In this document: one piece after another, positions 1 through 8,724 of the stretch
Layout of the letters: each line of letters begins with the position of its first letter
How positions within the stretch are numbered: position 1 is the first letter of the stretch
Origin: Desulfovibrio sp.
GTDB lineage: Bacteria; Desulfobacterota; Desulfovibrionia; Desulfovibrionales; Desulfovibrionaceae
Assembly: GCA_031272405.1 (NCBI GenBank)
Contig: JAISTW010000040.1
Span: forward strand, 1-64,000
Direction: 5' to 3'
Length of the DNA stretch: 64,000 nucleotides
Notes under the pieces: generated by a model
What the model was told of the DNA's origin: nothing
What the model saw: only the letters and a program-made list of their open reading frames with translations
Databases searched by the model: none
Position numbers and translations under genes: made by a program

Positions 1-471
1 GCCAGAGGAGAAGAATATGATTTGTCCAAGGCTTGCCCTGCCCAAAGGACAGCATAGAGGAATTGTCATTCCGTTGGGTCGCGTCCTCCGACGAGCCACG
101 CTTGCGCCCATTCTCGGACACCCCCCAACGGAATGACGCCCAGGAGATTTTGACAGGAAAAAGGATTTACCGCCGACAAAATGCGAATTGAGGTTTTGAT
201 GAGCAACGGTCAGACCGTCTATGAGAGAACCCGGGCTATTCCAAGGCCCATGAGGCCGTTGAGTTGATAGGGACTCATAGCGCGGATATCATCATGGCAC
301 TGGGAATATTCCCTGCAAGATGCCGGATACATGGATCGCATTTGAACATCGTCGCTCAAAAAAACCTTGACTCGGGAGGCGGGTCTATACATGGGGTAGT
401 CTTGATTTGATCTGACAACAGGAACCACCAAAACGGAGACCACTGTCTGATCAAGTCTAAACTACTACAGA
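1..471. other. Gene-poor left edge of the window
   Basis: No convincing gene is seen here. Bases 1-57 are open in plus frame 1 and end in TAG, so they could be the last 18 codons of a gene outside the window, but the fragment is too short to identify. Bases 65-137 hold a perfect inverted repeat. Bases 180-470 are richer in A and T than the genes to the right, and the short open stretches on either strand resemble no protein I know. This could be decayed mobile DNA, but no transposase motif is visible. Confidence 0.5.
65..137. repeat. Perfect 14-bp inverted repeat, 45-bp spacer
   Basis: The arm GTCATTCCGTTGGG at 65-78 is repeated exactly as its reverse complement at 124-137. The spacer is GC-rich and could fold further. 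No T-run follows on either strand, so it is not a typical intrinsic terminator. It could be a dispersed palindromic repeat or the end of a small mobile element. The repeat is certain; its nature is not. Confidence 0.6.
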
Positions 472-3450
472 TTATGAAAAGAGGGAAAGGTGTTTTGCCG
501 CGGCGCGCCTGTGGGCGACGAGAGCGCTTTCCCGGCAGAGCTTTTTGATGTCTTCCAGAAAAGGGGAAGGCGGCAGCTTGAGCGTGCGGCCGTAAAGCAG
601 GCGACTGTCGGCGCGGGAGAGGAAAATTCGCCGCGCGGCGCGCGTCAGCCCCACATAGAGCAGACGGCGCTCTTCGTCTTCATCGCAATCCTCGTTGCAT
701 TCCGCTTTCCGCCCGGAGGCGTCAACATCCTGTTCCGCGCCGCTGGCATTCTGGTCCGCCTTGCCGAACAGAACGTCACGGCGCAGGGGCAGAATGCCGT
801 CCTCCAGACCTGGCAGAAAAACAGCTTCAAATTCCAGCCCCTTGGAGGCGTGCAGGGTGAGTATCTGCACCCGTTCGGCCTTGAGGCTTGCCCGCTCGGC
901 CTCGCGCAGCCAGTCCGGCTGCGGCGCCCCCTGCAGGCCTGCTGACGCCGCCTTTTCTTCGCCTGTTGCGTCCTCCGGGGGAACATCCTCCAGAGCAGGC
1001 GCGATGCAGGGAATGCCCTCCCGTTCCAAAGCAGCGCGCAGCAAGGGCATCTGGGCTTTCAGACGCACCAGCACGGCCACGGAGGCCGGAGAAAGCGTTT
1101 CGTCATCCCCGACGCTTCCGTCAAGGAGCGTATGCGACGAGCCGCCGAGCAGGCGGGCGATGCGGCGGGCCACGACCTTTGCTTCGGCCTTGTCGTCGGG
1201 CGCGCTGAAGCTGTCCAGCCGACAGGGGAGCGGCCGCGCGGCCGTGAGCGTGCCGCATTGGCCGCGACCGCGCAGCAGGGTCTGGGCGAGGGCGAGGACT
1301 TCCTGCCCGGCGCGGAAGCTCCTGCCTAGGCGTAAACAGCGTAAATCAGGCCAGAAGGCGCGCAGCGCGTCCCCGCAGCCGGCCGCCGCGCCGCGGAAGC
1401 CGTAAATGGCCTGATCCGGGTCGCCGATGGCGAAAAACCCCGATCCGTCCGGCGGCGACATGTTCCGCACAATGCCGAGCTGCAGGGGGGAGAGGTCCTG
1501 AACCTCGTCTACCAGCACATGCCGGGGCGCTTCGCCTGGCGGCAGGGAAGGCAGATAGTCCCGCGCGAGAAAGGCGAGCAGGTCCTGATAGTCCAGAACG
1601 CCCAGCGTTTTCTTGCGCCTGGCGTATCGTTCCGCGCACAGGGCGGCCTCCGGCGCGGGAGGGCGGCATGTTTCGGCGGCGACGGCGATGTTCTCCCACA
1701 AGGCCTTCTGTTCCCGCCGCGAGCAGGCCGGATTGGCCTCCCGGAACAGGCTGAAGGCTTCGTCTTCCGGGAGGAGGGCGACTGTGGGGTCGCGCTGTTT
1801 CAGAATGCCGAAAGCCAGACCGTGCATGGTGTCGCAGCGCGGCCTCGCATGGGGCAGGGCGGCGGCAAGCCGCTCGCGCAGTTCCCGCGCGGCGCGGCGG
1901 GTAAAGGTCAGGGCCACGATGCGCCCCGGCTCTTCCCCCCGCTCCAGCAGCCACAGCAGGCGGGCCACGAGCAGTCTTGTCTTGCCCGCGCCCGGCCCGG
2001 CCAATACCAGCGCCGGGCCCTGGGCCGTAAAGGCGGCCCGCTGCTCATCGCTGAGAGCGCTGTGTTCCGCTGCGCTTTTTGCGGGAAGCGACGGCCCAGG
2101 CGCCGTTCCCAGGGCGGGCGCAGCCGGCTTCGCGTTCCCCGGCGGCTGCGAACATCCGTCCGCGCCGGAGGGGACGACGAAAAGCGAGGGGCCGCCGCGC
2201 AGCCGACGCAAATCGTCCGCCGAAAAAACGCGGGCGGAACCGTATTCGCCGTCATAACCGCCCCTGCGGATGATGTCGCCGCGGCGCATGCGGGCTATGG
2301 CCTCTCCCAGCGTGTCCCAGCGCGTCCGGATGTCCTGCTCCGGAATCAGGGACAGAACGTGCAGTTCCGGGCCTAGGTCGCGCACTATGTGCGCCCGGCG
2401 TTCCTGCACCCTGTTGCTCTGCGGGCCGACGCCGAGTATTTCCGAGATTAGTTCGGCCAGCGGAATAACCGGCCGGGCCAGTGGTTCCAAGGGCAGGTCG
2501 TCGGGGGCCCGATCGCGATCCGCGAGTTCCAGCACCCGGTGCAGCACGCCGACGGTCAGCGGCTTGCCGCAGACAGGGCAGATATTCTTGAGCTTCTCCG
2601 ATTCCTGCGGGGTCAGCACGACGTTGCAGGCCCTGTGGCCGTCAAGATGGTATTTGCCTTCTTCCGGACAAAACTCCAGCGTGCCCAGAAAGGCGCAGGC
2701 GGGGTCGGGCGGCCGCCTGGCGGCGGCGGCGCGCAGGGCCTCGAAAATTCCGTCGTAGGAGGGCCGGCCTGAAAAAAGATTGGCTTCGCGGCCCAGGTTG
2801 GCCGGCGAGTGGGCGTCCGAGTTGGAGACGAGGGCGTAGCCGTCCAGGGCGCTGACGCGCCGGTTCATGGCCGGGTCGGAGGAAAGTCCGGTTTCCAGGG
2901 CGAAAATGTGGGAGGAGAGGTCGCCGAAACAGTCCTGCAGGCGGTCAAAGCCGGATTTGGAACCGAACAGCGAAAACCAGGGCGTCCAGATGTGTGCGGG
3001 TATCAGCACGGCGCGCGGCGCGGCCTCCAGCGTCAGTTCCAGCAGGTCGCGGCAGTCGAGGCCGAGTATGGGGCGGCCGTCGGCTTTGAGGTTGCCCAGG
3101 CGGGCCAGACGGGCGCTGATGCGTTCTGCGTCGTCAAGACTCGGCGCGAAAATGAGGTTATGCACCTTGCGCACTTTGCCGCGCGCCTTGTAAATGGAAC
3201 TTATTTCGGCCTGCAGGCAGAAGAGCGGGCCGGGGGCGTCGTCTTCCGCCAGACGGTACAGGCCGCTCGTCTCGTCCGGGCACAGGCCGGAGCGCAGCTC
3301 GGCGCGCCATTCGGGGTGAGTGAAGTCGCCGCTGCCCAGGACGTCTATCCCCTTGTCCCGCGCCCCCTGGGCCAGGGCGCGCACGGTGATGTCCTTGCTG
3401 GTCGCCCGGGAAAAGCGGGAGTGGATGTGCAGGTCGGCGATAAAGGTCAT
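472..3450 (-). CDS. PHP-domain (endonuclease Q-like) nuclease fused to UvrD/Rep helicase
   Basis: A 992-residue two-part protein. The N-terminal third is a PHP phosphoesterase domain: DLHIHS (His8, His10), GDFTHPEW (Asp42, His45), a central IPAHIW and SNSDAHSP supply the metal-ligand pattern. A Cys-rich stretch around residues 265-300, including CPVCGK, probably binds zinc as in endonuclease Q, which nicks DNA at deaminated bases. From about residue 465 an SF1A helicase follows, with Walker A GPGAGKT near 485, VDEVQDL, GDPDQAIYGFRG, LTLHASKGLEFE and YVGLTRA. It lies 9 bases after the TPR gene at the end of the ccm run. Inferred role: DNA repair coupling strand incision to unwinding. The domain calls are firm; the lesion handled is not known. 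Confidence 0.85.
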   Translation of the reverse strand: MTFIADLHIHSRFSRATSKDITVRALAQGARDKGIDVLGSGDFTHPEWRAELRSGLCPDETSGLYRLAEDDAPGPLFCLQAEISSIYKARGKVRKVHNLIFAPSLDDAERISARLARLGNLKADGRPILGLDCRDLLELTLEAAPRAVLIPAHIWTPWFSLFGSKSGFDRLQDCFGDLSSHIFALETGLSSDPAMNRRVSALDGYALVSNSDAHSPANLGREANLFSGRPSYDGIFEALRAAAARRPPDPACAFLGTLEFCPEEGKYHLDGHRACNVVLTPQESEKLKNICPVCGKPLTVGVLHRVLELADRDRAPDDLPLEPLARPVIPLAELISEILGVGPQSNRVQERRAHIVRDLGPELHVLSLIPEQDIRTRWDTLGEAIARMRRGDIIRRGGYDGEYGSARVFSADDLRRLRGGPSLFVVPSGADGCSQPPGNAKPAAPALGTAPGPSLPAKSAAEHSALSDEQRAAFTAQGPALVLAGPGAGKTRLLVARLLWLLERGEEPGRIVALTFTRRAARELRERLAAALPHARPRCDTMHGLAFGILKQRDPTVALLPEDEAFSLFREANPACSRREQKALWENIAVAAETCRPPAPEAALCAERYARRKKTLGVLDYQDLLAFLARDYLPSLPPGEAPRHVLVDEVQDLSPLQLGIVRNMSPPDGSGFFAIGDPDQAIYGFRGAAAGCGDALRAFWPDLRCLRLGRSFRAGQEVLALAQTLLRGRGQCGTLTAARPLPCRLDSFSAPDDKAEAKVVARRIARLLGGSSHTLLDGSVGDDETLSPASVAVLVRLKAQMPLLRAALEREGIPCIAPALEDVPPEDATGEEKAASAGLQGAPQPDWLREAERASLKAERVQILTLHASKGLEFEAVFLPGLEDGILPLRRDVLFGKADQNASGAEQDVDASGRKAECNEDCDEDEERRLLYVGLTRAARRIFLSRADSRLLYGRTLKLPPSPFLEDIKKLCRESALVAHRRAAAKHLSLFS

Positions 3451-3459
3451 GACTCCGGC

Positions 3460-4521
3460 TCAGTTCAGCTTCCGCGCCAGCTCGGACACGGGTTGCCCGT
3501 CGGGAGCGCGCGCGCCGGGATTTATCTTCAGCAGTTGATCCCAGGCGCGTTTGGCCTCTCCCTTGCGCTTGAGGTCGTGGAAATAGACGATGCCCAGGTT
3601 GAAGAGGGCGTTTTCGTGTTTGGGATCAAGCGTGGACGCCTGGGTGAATTTCTCGACGGCCGTGTCGAAATCGCCAGCGTCGCGGTACATGATGCCGAGA
3701 TCCGTGAGCACGTCGGGATTGTCCGGGGCAAGCCGCAGAGAGCGTTCATAGGCGGCGATCGCTTCTTTCGTCCTGCCCGTGTCGAAATGCAGGTTGCCGA
3801 GTTCCGTCCACACGGAGGCGTCTTCGGGATTGTTCAGAGCCGCTTTTTCCAGTTGGGCGAGCTTGGCCGCCATTTCCCGCGAAAGGGGGGGCGGAGCTGT
3901 TTTCCGGACGGCGGCCGGGGCCGTCGGCGAGCTTTTGCCCGTTTTGTCCGCGTCCCGTTTGTCCAGTTCCTGCCGGATGGCCTGTTTGAGTTCCTCGTCG
4001 GCGTCCGGCAGGTTCAGCGCGGCGGCAAAGTGTTCCCGGCCGTGTTCCTCCTCATTGAGGAAATAGGTGTACAGCACGCCGAGGCTGTAGTGGAGGGGCG
4101 CTGTTTCCCTGACGGCGAGGGCGCTCTTCATGGATTCGGCCGCTTCCCTGTGCTGTCCCTTGTTGTGCAGGATGACGCCCAGCAGATAGTGGGGGCGCTG
4201 ATCCCGCGTGTCGAGCGTGACGGCCCGTTTGGCGAAAGTCTCCGCCGCGTCCCAGTTGCGGGCGGCTATGAGCGCTTCCGTCAGCTCCGTCAGCACTTCC
4301 AGATTGTTGGGTTCCCTGCTCGCCCGCTGCATGAGCAGGCCGATGTCGCGCTCCATTGCGGCGTTGCTCGCCGCGGGTTCCGTCCTCGGCGTTTGCCGGG
4401 CAGGCTGGAAATTTCCTGACAGGGAGGCCAGAAGCATGGCCGAAAACGACAGGGCCAGAAAAATCACCAGGGCGCGCGTGGACGCGCCGGGACGTGAAAA
4501 CGCGCTTGAGGAAGGTTCCAT
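3460..4521 (-). CDS. Membrane-anchored TPR protein at the end of the ccm operon (CcmI-like)
   Basis: 353 residues. One N-terminal membrane helix (about residues 17-36) is followed by a soluble region with two groups of tetratricopeptide repeats, for example around ALIAARNWDAAETFAKRA and ELGNLHFDTGRTKEAIAAY. The start overlaps the stop of ccmD in an ATGA, which fixes the start and suggests translational coupling. The position after ccmD and the topology match CcmI/CycH, which holds apocytochrome for heme attachment. Sequence similarity alone would only support 'TPR protein', so the CcmI role is inferred from context. No CcmH-type CxxC motif is present. Confidence 0.75.
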   Translation of the reverse strand: MEPSSSAFSRPGASTRALVIFLALSFSAMLLASLSGNFQPARQTPRTEPAASNAAMERDIGLLMQRASREPNNLEVLTELTEALIAARNWDAAETFAKRAVTLDTRDQRPHYLLGVILHNKGQHREAAESMKSALAVRETAPLHYSLGVLYTYFLNEEEHGREHFAAALNLPDADEELKQAIRQELDKRDADKTGKSSPTAPAAVRKTAPPPLSREMAAKLAQLEKAALNNPEDASVWTELGNLHFDTGRTKEAIAAYERSLRLAPDNPDVLTDLGIMYRDAGDFDTAVEKFTQASTLDPKHENALFNLGIVYFHDLKRKGEAKRAWDQLLKINPGARAPDGQPVSELARKLN

Positions 4522-4673
4522 CAGTCGTCCTTGTCGTGTTTGTTCTGAAGCCGTTCCCATTGGGCCAGGCGTTCGGAGAGGGCGTGCTGGCGCAGGCCCA
4601 GAAAGGCGATATAGGCCCCGAGGCCGATCCAGACGGCGGCATTGGCGAGCGTGAGCCAGATGGTCGTGTCCAT
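4521..4673 (-). CDS. ccmD: CcmD-like heme exporter small membrane protein
   Basis: A 50-residue protein. It has one membrane helix (about residues 7-27, rich in Ala, Leu, Ile and Gly) followed by a charged tail ending in KHDKDD, the usual CcmD layout. It lies between ccmC (5-base gap) and the TPR gene (ATGA overlap), the normal ccmABCD order. CcmD links CcmC to CcmE and helps release heme-loaded CcmE. CcmD sequences diverge widely, so the call rests on size, topology and position. Confidence 0.85.
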   Translation of the reverse strand: MDTTIWLTLANAAVWIGLGAYIAFLGLRQHALSERLAQWERLQNKHDKDD

Positions 4674-4678
4674 TGCAT

Positions 4679-5401
4679 TTATTCCTTTGTTGCGTCAAAA
4701 GCCGTTGCGCCTGTCCGGGCCAGCCTGTCGAGGGCGGCGAGGGAGTCTATCTGCCGCTTGCGCAGCCAGACGACGGCGGCCCACAAAAAGCCGAAACAGA
4801 GCAGGCAGGCCATGACCGTGAGCTTCATTTCCGGTTCCAGGCCGCCCTCTTTTGAGGTGAAGACGGCCGGGTGGATGGAGCGCCATATTCTGGCGGAAAT
4901 AAAGACCAGAGGTACATCCAGAAAGGCGACGACGCCCACTACAGCGCACATCCGCGTTTTGCGCCCCTCCGGCAGGTCAAGGCCGCGCAGGACCAGATAG
5001 CCGGCATAGACGAACCACATGATCAGGGTTGTCGTGAGGCGGGGATCCCACGTCCACCAGACGCCCCAGGATTTGCGCGCCCAGACCATGCCCGTGAGCA
5101 GGGCCAGGCCGCTCAGGAGCACGCCGACTTCGGCGGCCGCGGCGCAGAGACTGTCCGCCCTGGGGGCGCGTTTGAACAGGCACAGGACGGAGCCGAGAAA
5201 AACGACGAAAAAACTGAACAGGGCCCACCAAGCCAGGGGCAGGTGCAGATAGAAAATTTTCTGCATGAGCCCCATCACGGCTTCCGTCGGCGCGTAGCAA
5301 TAGATCAGATATTGGCAGCAGGCGAAGGACAGGCCGCCGAACAGGGCGAAGGGGAAGAGCGGCGTTGTTTTTCTGTTCCAGAAAGCGTTCGGGGCGGGCA
5401 T
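4679..5401 (-). CDS. ccmC: Heme exporter / heme-handling protein CcmC
   Basis: 240 residues with about six membrane helices. The tryptophan-rich heme-binding motif WWTWDPRLT is at residues 115-123. Flanking periplasmic histidines (His53 in YLHLP and a second in RSIHP) fit the axial heme ligands of the family. CcmC presents heme to CcmE in the periplasm for attachment to its heme-binding residue. It starts directly after the ccmB stop, with one base between stop and ATG, so the genes are surely co-transcribed. The length is normal for the family. Confidence 0.96.
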   Translation of the reverse strand: MPAPNAFWNRKTTPLFPFALFGGLSFACCQYLIYCYAPTEAVMGLMQKIFYLHLPLAWWALFSFFVVFLGSVLCLFKRAPRADSLCAAAAEVGVLLSGLALLTGMVWARKSWGVWWTWDPRLTTTLIMWFVYAGYLVLRGLDLPEGRKTRMCAVVGVVAFLDVPLVFISARIWRSIHPAVFTSKEGGLEPEMKLTVMACLLCFGFLWAAVVWLRKRQIDSLAALDRLARTGATAFDATKE

Positions 5402-6079
5402 CTAGTCGTCTCCTGCATAGAGAAAGGGAAAGAGCAGCAAACCGGCCGCGATGAAGATGGCGTCAAAGGCGCAGGTCATGCCCAGCCACGCGCCGGGGCC
5501 GTCCGGGTCGGCTGTTCCGAAAGCCTGCGCGCCGACGCCCGTGCCGGCCAGCAAAAGCGGCGTCAGCAGGGGAAAAAGGACAATGCTCAACAGGGATTCG
5601 CGCGTTGTCTGCCCTTGGGCCAGCGCGCCCAGAAGAGAGCCCAGCGCGCACATGCCGGCGTCGGTCAGCAGCAGAACGGCGAAGGCCGGCCGCAGGGGGC
5701 CGCTCAGGTTTTGGCCCAGAAAGACGATGGTCGCCGGCAGAAAAACGCATTGGGCCAGCAGGAGCATCAGGAAGCCCGTCGCCGCCTTGCCGAGCCAGAC
5801 CGCCTGTATGGGGCGCTGGCAGAGGAGCAGGCCGAGGCGGGATTGATTGACCTCCTCCAGGGCGTACAACTGGTTGAAGACCAGCACCTGACAAAAGGCG
5901 GAACTGAGCCAGAACACGGCGGCCGCGTTTCTGGCGCTCAGGCTTTCCCCGATTCCCTGAGAGAGGCTGAACACGAAAACGAGCAGCAAGCCCAGCAAAA
6001 GGGCTTGGATCAGCCCGTTGCCCCGCGACAGGGTCAGCTTCACGTCCTTGCGCAGGATGGCCAGGGTCATGCGCAGCAT
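5402..6079 (-). CDS. ccmB: Heme ABC exporter permease CcmB
   Basis: 225 residues, very hydrophobic, with about six membrane helices and the family's N-terminal pattern (LRKDVKLTLSRGNGL). CcmB is the membrane partner of the ATPase CcmA; together with CcmC and CcmD they release holo-CcmE in an ATP-dependent step. Its start overlaps the end of ccmA by 13 bases. Confidence 0.95.
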   Translation of the reverse strand: MLRMTLAILRKDVKLTLSRGNGLIQALLLGLLLVFVFSLSQGIGESLSARNAAAVFWLSSAFCQVLVFNQLYALEEVNQSRLGLLLCQRPIQAVWLGKAATGFLMLLLAQCVFLPATIVFLGQNLSGPLRPAFAVLLLTDAGMCALGSLLGALAQGQTTRESLLSIVLFPLLTPLLLAGTGVGAQAFGTADPDGPGAWLGMTCAFDAIFIAAGLLLFPFLYAGDD

Positions 6080-6720
6080 GGGCGCTCCGGGGTTTGTTTA
6101 CGGCGGGAACAGGCCTTTTCGACCAGAGTTCTTTTTTCCAGACAAAAGACCCTGTCCGCCAGCGGTTCCGCCTGCGCGAGGTCGTGGCTGACCAGGACGA
6201 CGCATGCCCCCTGTTCGCGCGCCAGCAAAATTTCTTTGTGTAGCATGGCCCGTGATTTGGCGTCAAGCCCCGTCGTCGGCTCGTCCAGCAGAAAGATGTC
6301 CGGTTGCTGGAGGATGACGCGGGCCAGGTTGAGCCGCTGGGCCATGCCCCGTGAGAACGTGCCCGCGCGGTCGCGCGCCCGTCCGGCCAGGGCCGTCCGT
6401 TCCAGGACGTTGAAAATGTCCTCTTCTGTTTGCTCCAGGCCGTGGGAGTCGCGCCAGAAAAGCAGGTTTTCGAAAGCCGTCAGGGCGGGGTAGACAAAGG
6501 TCGCGTGGCCCAGGTAGCCTATTTTCAGCGTTGGCTCGGCAAAGCGGGCTGTGCCCGCGACAGGTCGGGTCAGACCGGCCATAATCCGCAAGAGCGTGCT
6601 CTTGCCCGCGCCGTTGTCTCCGACGAGGAGCGTGACGCTGCCGGCCTCAAGCGTGCAGCTCACATTTTTGAAGACGAGGTTGTCGCCGTATCTCTGGGCG
6701 ACGCGCTCAAGCGTCAGCAT
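6067..6720 (-). CDS. ccmA: Heme ABC exporter ATPase CcmA
   Basis: 217 residues. Walker A GDNGAGKS is near residues 34-41, the signature is FSRGMAQRL, Walker B is IFLLDEPTTGLD and the switch is VSHDLAQAE. The ATG at 6720 is chosen because homology begins at once (MLTLERVAQRYGD) and it overlaps the ccmF stop by 7 bases; the reading frame stays open further upstream only as a shadow of ccmF. It powers the CcmABCD complex in the cytoplasm. The C-terminus has a short basic and Cys-containing extension. Confidence 0.95.
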   Translation of the reverse strand: MLTLERVAQRYGDNLVFKNVSCTLEAGSVTLLVGDNGAGKSTLLRIMAGLTRPVAGTARFAEPTLKIGYLGHATFVYPALTAFENLLFWRDSHGLEQTEEDIFNVLERTALAGRARDRAGTFSRGMAQRLNLARVILQQPDIFLLDEPTTGLDAKSRAMLHKEILLAREQGACVVLVSHDLAQAEPLADRVFCLEKRTLVEKACSRRKQTPERPCCA

Positions 6721-8636
6721 GGCCTGTTCCGCGCGGACTGTTTGATGTCTTTGGACGGGGCGGAAGCGGAGCGCCACAGGCACAGCAGGGGAAGCAGGCA
6801 GAGCATGGCGCACCCGATCCACAGCCAGTTGACCAGCGGTTTGACGCTGATGCGGACATGCACAAGATTGCCCGTGTCCAGGCCGAGCATGGAGGCGTAT
6901 ATTTCGTCGCCCAGGCCGGGGATGACGTCCACCTCCGAAAACTGCATATTGCCGAACTTGTCGTAAATGCGCCGCTCCGGCGTGACCAGGCCGAGAATTT
7001 TTTCCCCTTCCTGAATTTGCACCCGCGCGGCCAGGTAGTCGTAACCGGGGCCGCGTCCGTCGCGCACGTCCAGCAGGGTGGCGGTATAGCCCCGTATCCG
7101 GCCGCTCTGTCCCTTCTCGAGCATGAAGTCCCCGTCTTCGGCATAGGGTCCGGAAAAGGCGATGCCTATGGTTATAAGCGCCATGCCCAGATGCGCGCCC
7201 AAGGCTCCCAGCGTCGGCGGACTGCGCAGGACGGACGGATTTTTGAGCAGCAGGATCGCATTGCAGACCAGGCCGAAGCTCGCCGCCGTGGCCACGAGAG
7301 CCGTCGGTTGGCGGTACCCCGCGGCCCAGACGACGGCCGCGCCGACGAGGGAACAGACGGCCGTCCCGACAAGGGCGTTTTTGTTTCTGATGCCGCCGCT
7401 CAGCCGCAACCACGGGCAGACGGCCATGATCATGACGACCAGCGCCCCCAGTGGCAGGCAGACGCGGTTGTAGAAGGCGGCGTCCAGACCGCGCGGCGCG
7501 CTGCTCCAAAGTTTGCTGAGCTGCGGCCAGAGGGTCGCCGTGAGGATGATCAGGGCCAGGGCGAGCATCGTCCAGGCCAAAAGGGTAAGCATGCCCTCGC
7601 GGCTGTTCGGGCCGGCCAGCGGCCGTCCTTCGCCTTTCGCCCAGCAGGCCGTCCAGAAAGCGACAAGCAGCCCGGAGAGCACAAAAAGCGTCAGCGGCGT
7701 TCCCACAGAGCCGTCGCCGAAGGCGTGCACTGACTCCACAACGCCGCTGCGCACCAGGTAGGTGGCGAAAAAGGCCGACACGGTCGTCAGGACCATCATG
7801 ACCACGTTGACGCGCCCCAGTTTGCCGCAGCGGTCTTCAATAATCAGGGTGTGCAGGGCGGCTGTGCCGATGAGCCAGGGAAGCAGGGAGGCGTTTTCAA
7901 CGGGATCCCACGCCCAATAGCCTCCCCAGCCCAGTTCCATGTAGGCCCACCACGCGCCGAGGGCTATGCCGGCGCTCAGAAACAGCCAGGCGAGGATGAT
8001 GAAAGGCCGCGTGAGCTGAAACCATGCTCTTTCCGTCCCCCGCTTGCCGGAGAGCGTCTGCGCCAGGGCTAGGCAAGCGGGAACGGTGAATCCGCCGTAG
8101 CCCAGAAAGAGCAGGGGAGGATGAAAAATCATGCCGGGGTGCTGGAGCAGGGGGTTCAGGCCGTTGCCGTCCCTGGGCGGCGTCTGCAGAACGAAGGGGT
8201 TGCTCCAGGTGGTGAGTATGAGGGTGAAAAAGGCCATGATGGCGTAAAAGAAGACCCAGTGCCACAGACGCGTCTCCAGGGCGAGGGAGCGCCAGGCGCG
8301 GGTCAGGGCAAAGAGCGTGCCGCCCAGCGCGACGGCCAGGGCCCAGAACAGCAGGGAGCCTTGCTGTCCGGCCCAAAAGGCCGTCAGACGGTAAAAAACG
8401 GGCAGGATCAAATCGGTGTAGCTGGCGACGTATTGCACGCTGAAATCGTGCCAGTACAGGGCGTGCAGCAGCAGGGCGGAGGCCAGGGTCAGGGCGCCCG
8501 TTATGACCCAGTGCATTTTTTCGATCAGGGCCAGCATGTCGGCGCGACCGCGCCAAATGTCGTGCAGGGCGAGCCCGCCTCCCAGAAGGGAGGCCAGCAG
8601 AGCTACTGATTGCAAGGTGGAGGCGAAGGCGTACAT
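6714..8636 (-). CDS. ccmF: Cytochrome c heme lyase subunit CcmF
   Basis: 640 residues with many membrane helices. It carries the WWD-type heme-binding segment GYWAWDPVENAS and conserved periplasmic histidines. CcmF takes heme from CcmE and, normally with CcmH and CcmI, attaches it to the CxxCH motif of apocytochromes. No ccmG or ccmH gene lies in this cluster, as expected for the reduced System I*. It lies 88 bases after ccmE and overlaps ccmA. Confidence 0.96.
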   Translation of the reverse strand: MYAFASTLQSVALLASLLGGGLALHDIWRGRADMLALIEKMHWVITGALTLASALLLHALYWHDFSVQYVASYTDLILPVFYRLTAFWAGQQGSLLFWALAVALGGTLFALTRAWRSLALETRLWHWVFFYAIMAFFTLILTTWSNPFVLQTPPRDGNGLNPLLQHPGMIFHPPLLFLGYGGFTVPACLALAQTLSGKRGTERAWFQLTRPFIILAWLFLSAGIALGAWWAYMELGWGGYWAWDPVENASLLPWLIGTAALHTLIIEDRCGKLGRVNVVMMVLTTVSAFFATYLVRSGVVESVHAFGDGSVGTPLTLFVLSGLLVAFWTACWAKGEGRPLAGPNSREGMLTLLAWTMLALALIILTATLWPQLSKLWSSAPRGLDAAFYNRVCLPLGALVVMIMAVCPWLRLSGGIRNKNALVGTAVCSLVGAAVVWAAGYRQPTALVATAASFGLVCNAILLLKNPSVLRSPPTLGALGAHLGMALITIGIAFSGPYAEDGDFMLEKGQSGRIRGYTATLLDVRDGRGPGYDYLAARVQIQEGEKILGLVTPERRIYDKFGNMQFSEVDVIPGLGDEIYASMLGLDTGNLVHVRISVKPLVNWLWIGCAMLCLLPLLCLWRSASAPSKDIKQSARNRPC

Positions 8637-8724
8637 GAGTCTCCTCTGCGCGGATGGATTCGTTTCGGTTTTTTGGAGGCGCGGGCGCGAACGCTTTTTG
8701 CGGAAAGAACCAACGCGGGGGCGT

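Noticed and set aside
219..443. Minus-strand 74-residue open frame
   Set aside because: No ribosome-binding site, no recognisable motif and unusual composition; likely chance or decayed sequence.
472..3450. PHP-helicase fusion as an anti-phage defence gene
   Set aside because: It lies in a housekeeping run, not beside defence genes, and its PHP half fits a DNA repair nuclease better.
2809..4419. Long plus-strand open frame opposite the helicase and TPR genes (similar long frames opposite other genes at 4871-6493, 10047-11957 and 55899-58004)
   Set aside because: Each lies opposite a gene with clear family motifs. In GC-rich DNA the antisense frame of a real gene stays open; none shows a protein family.
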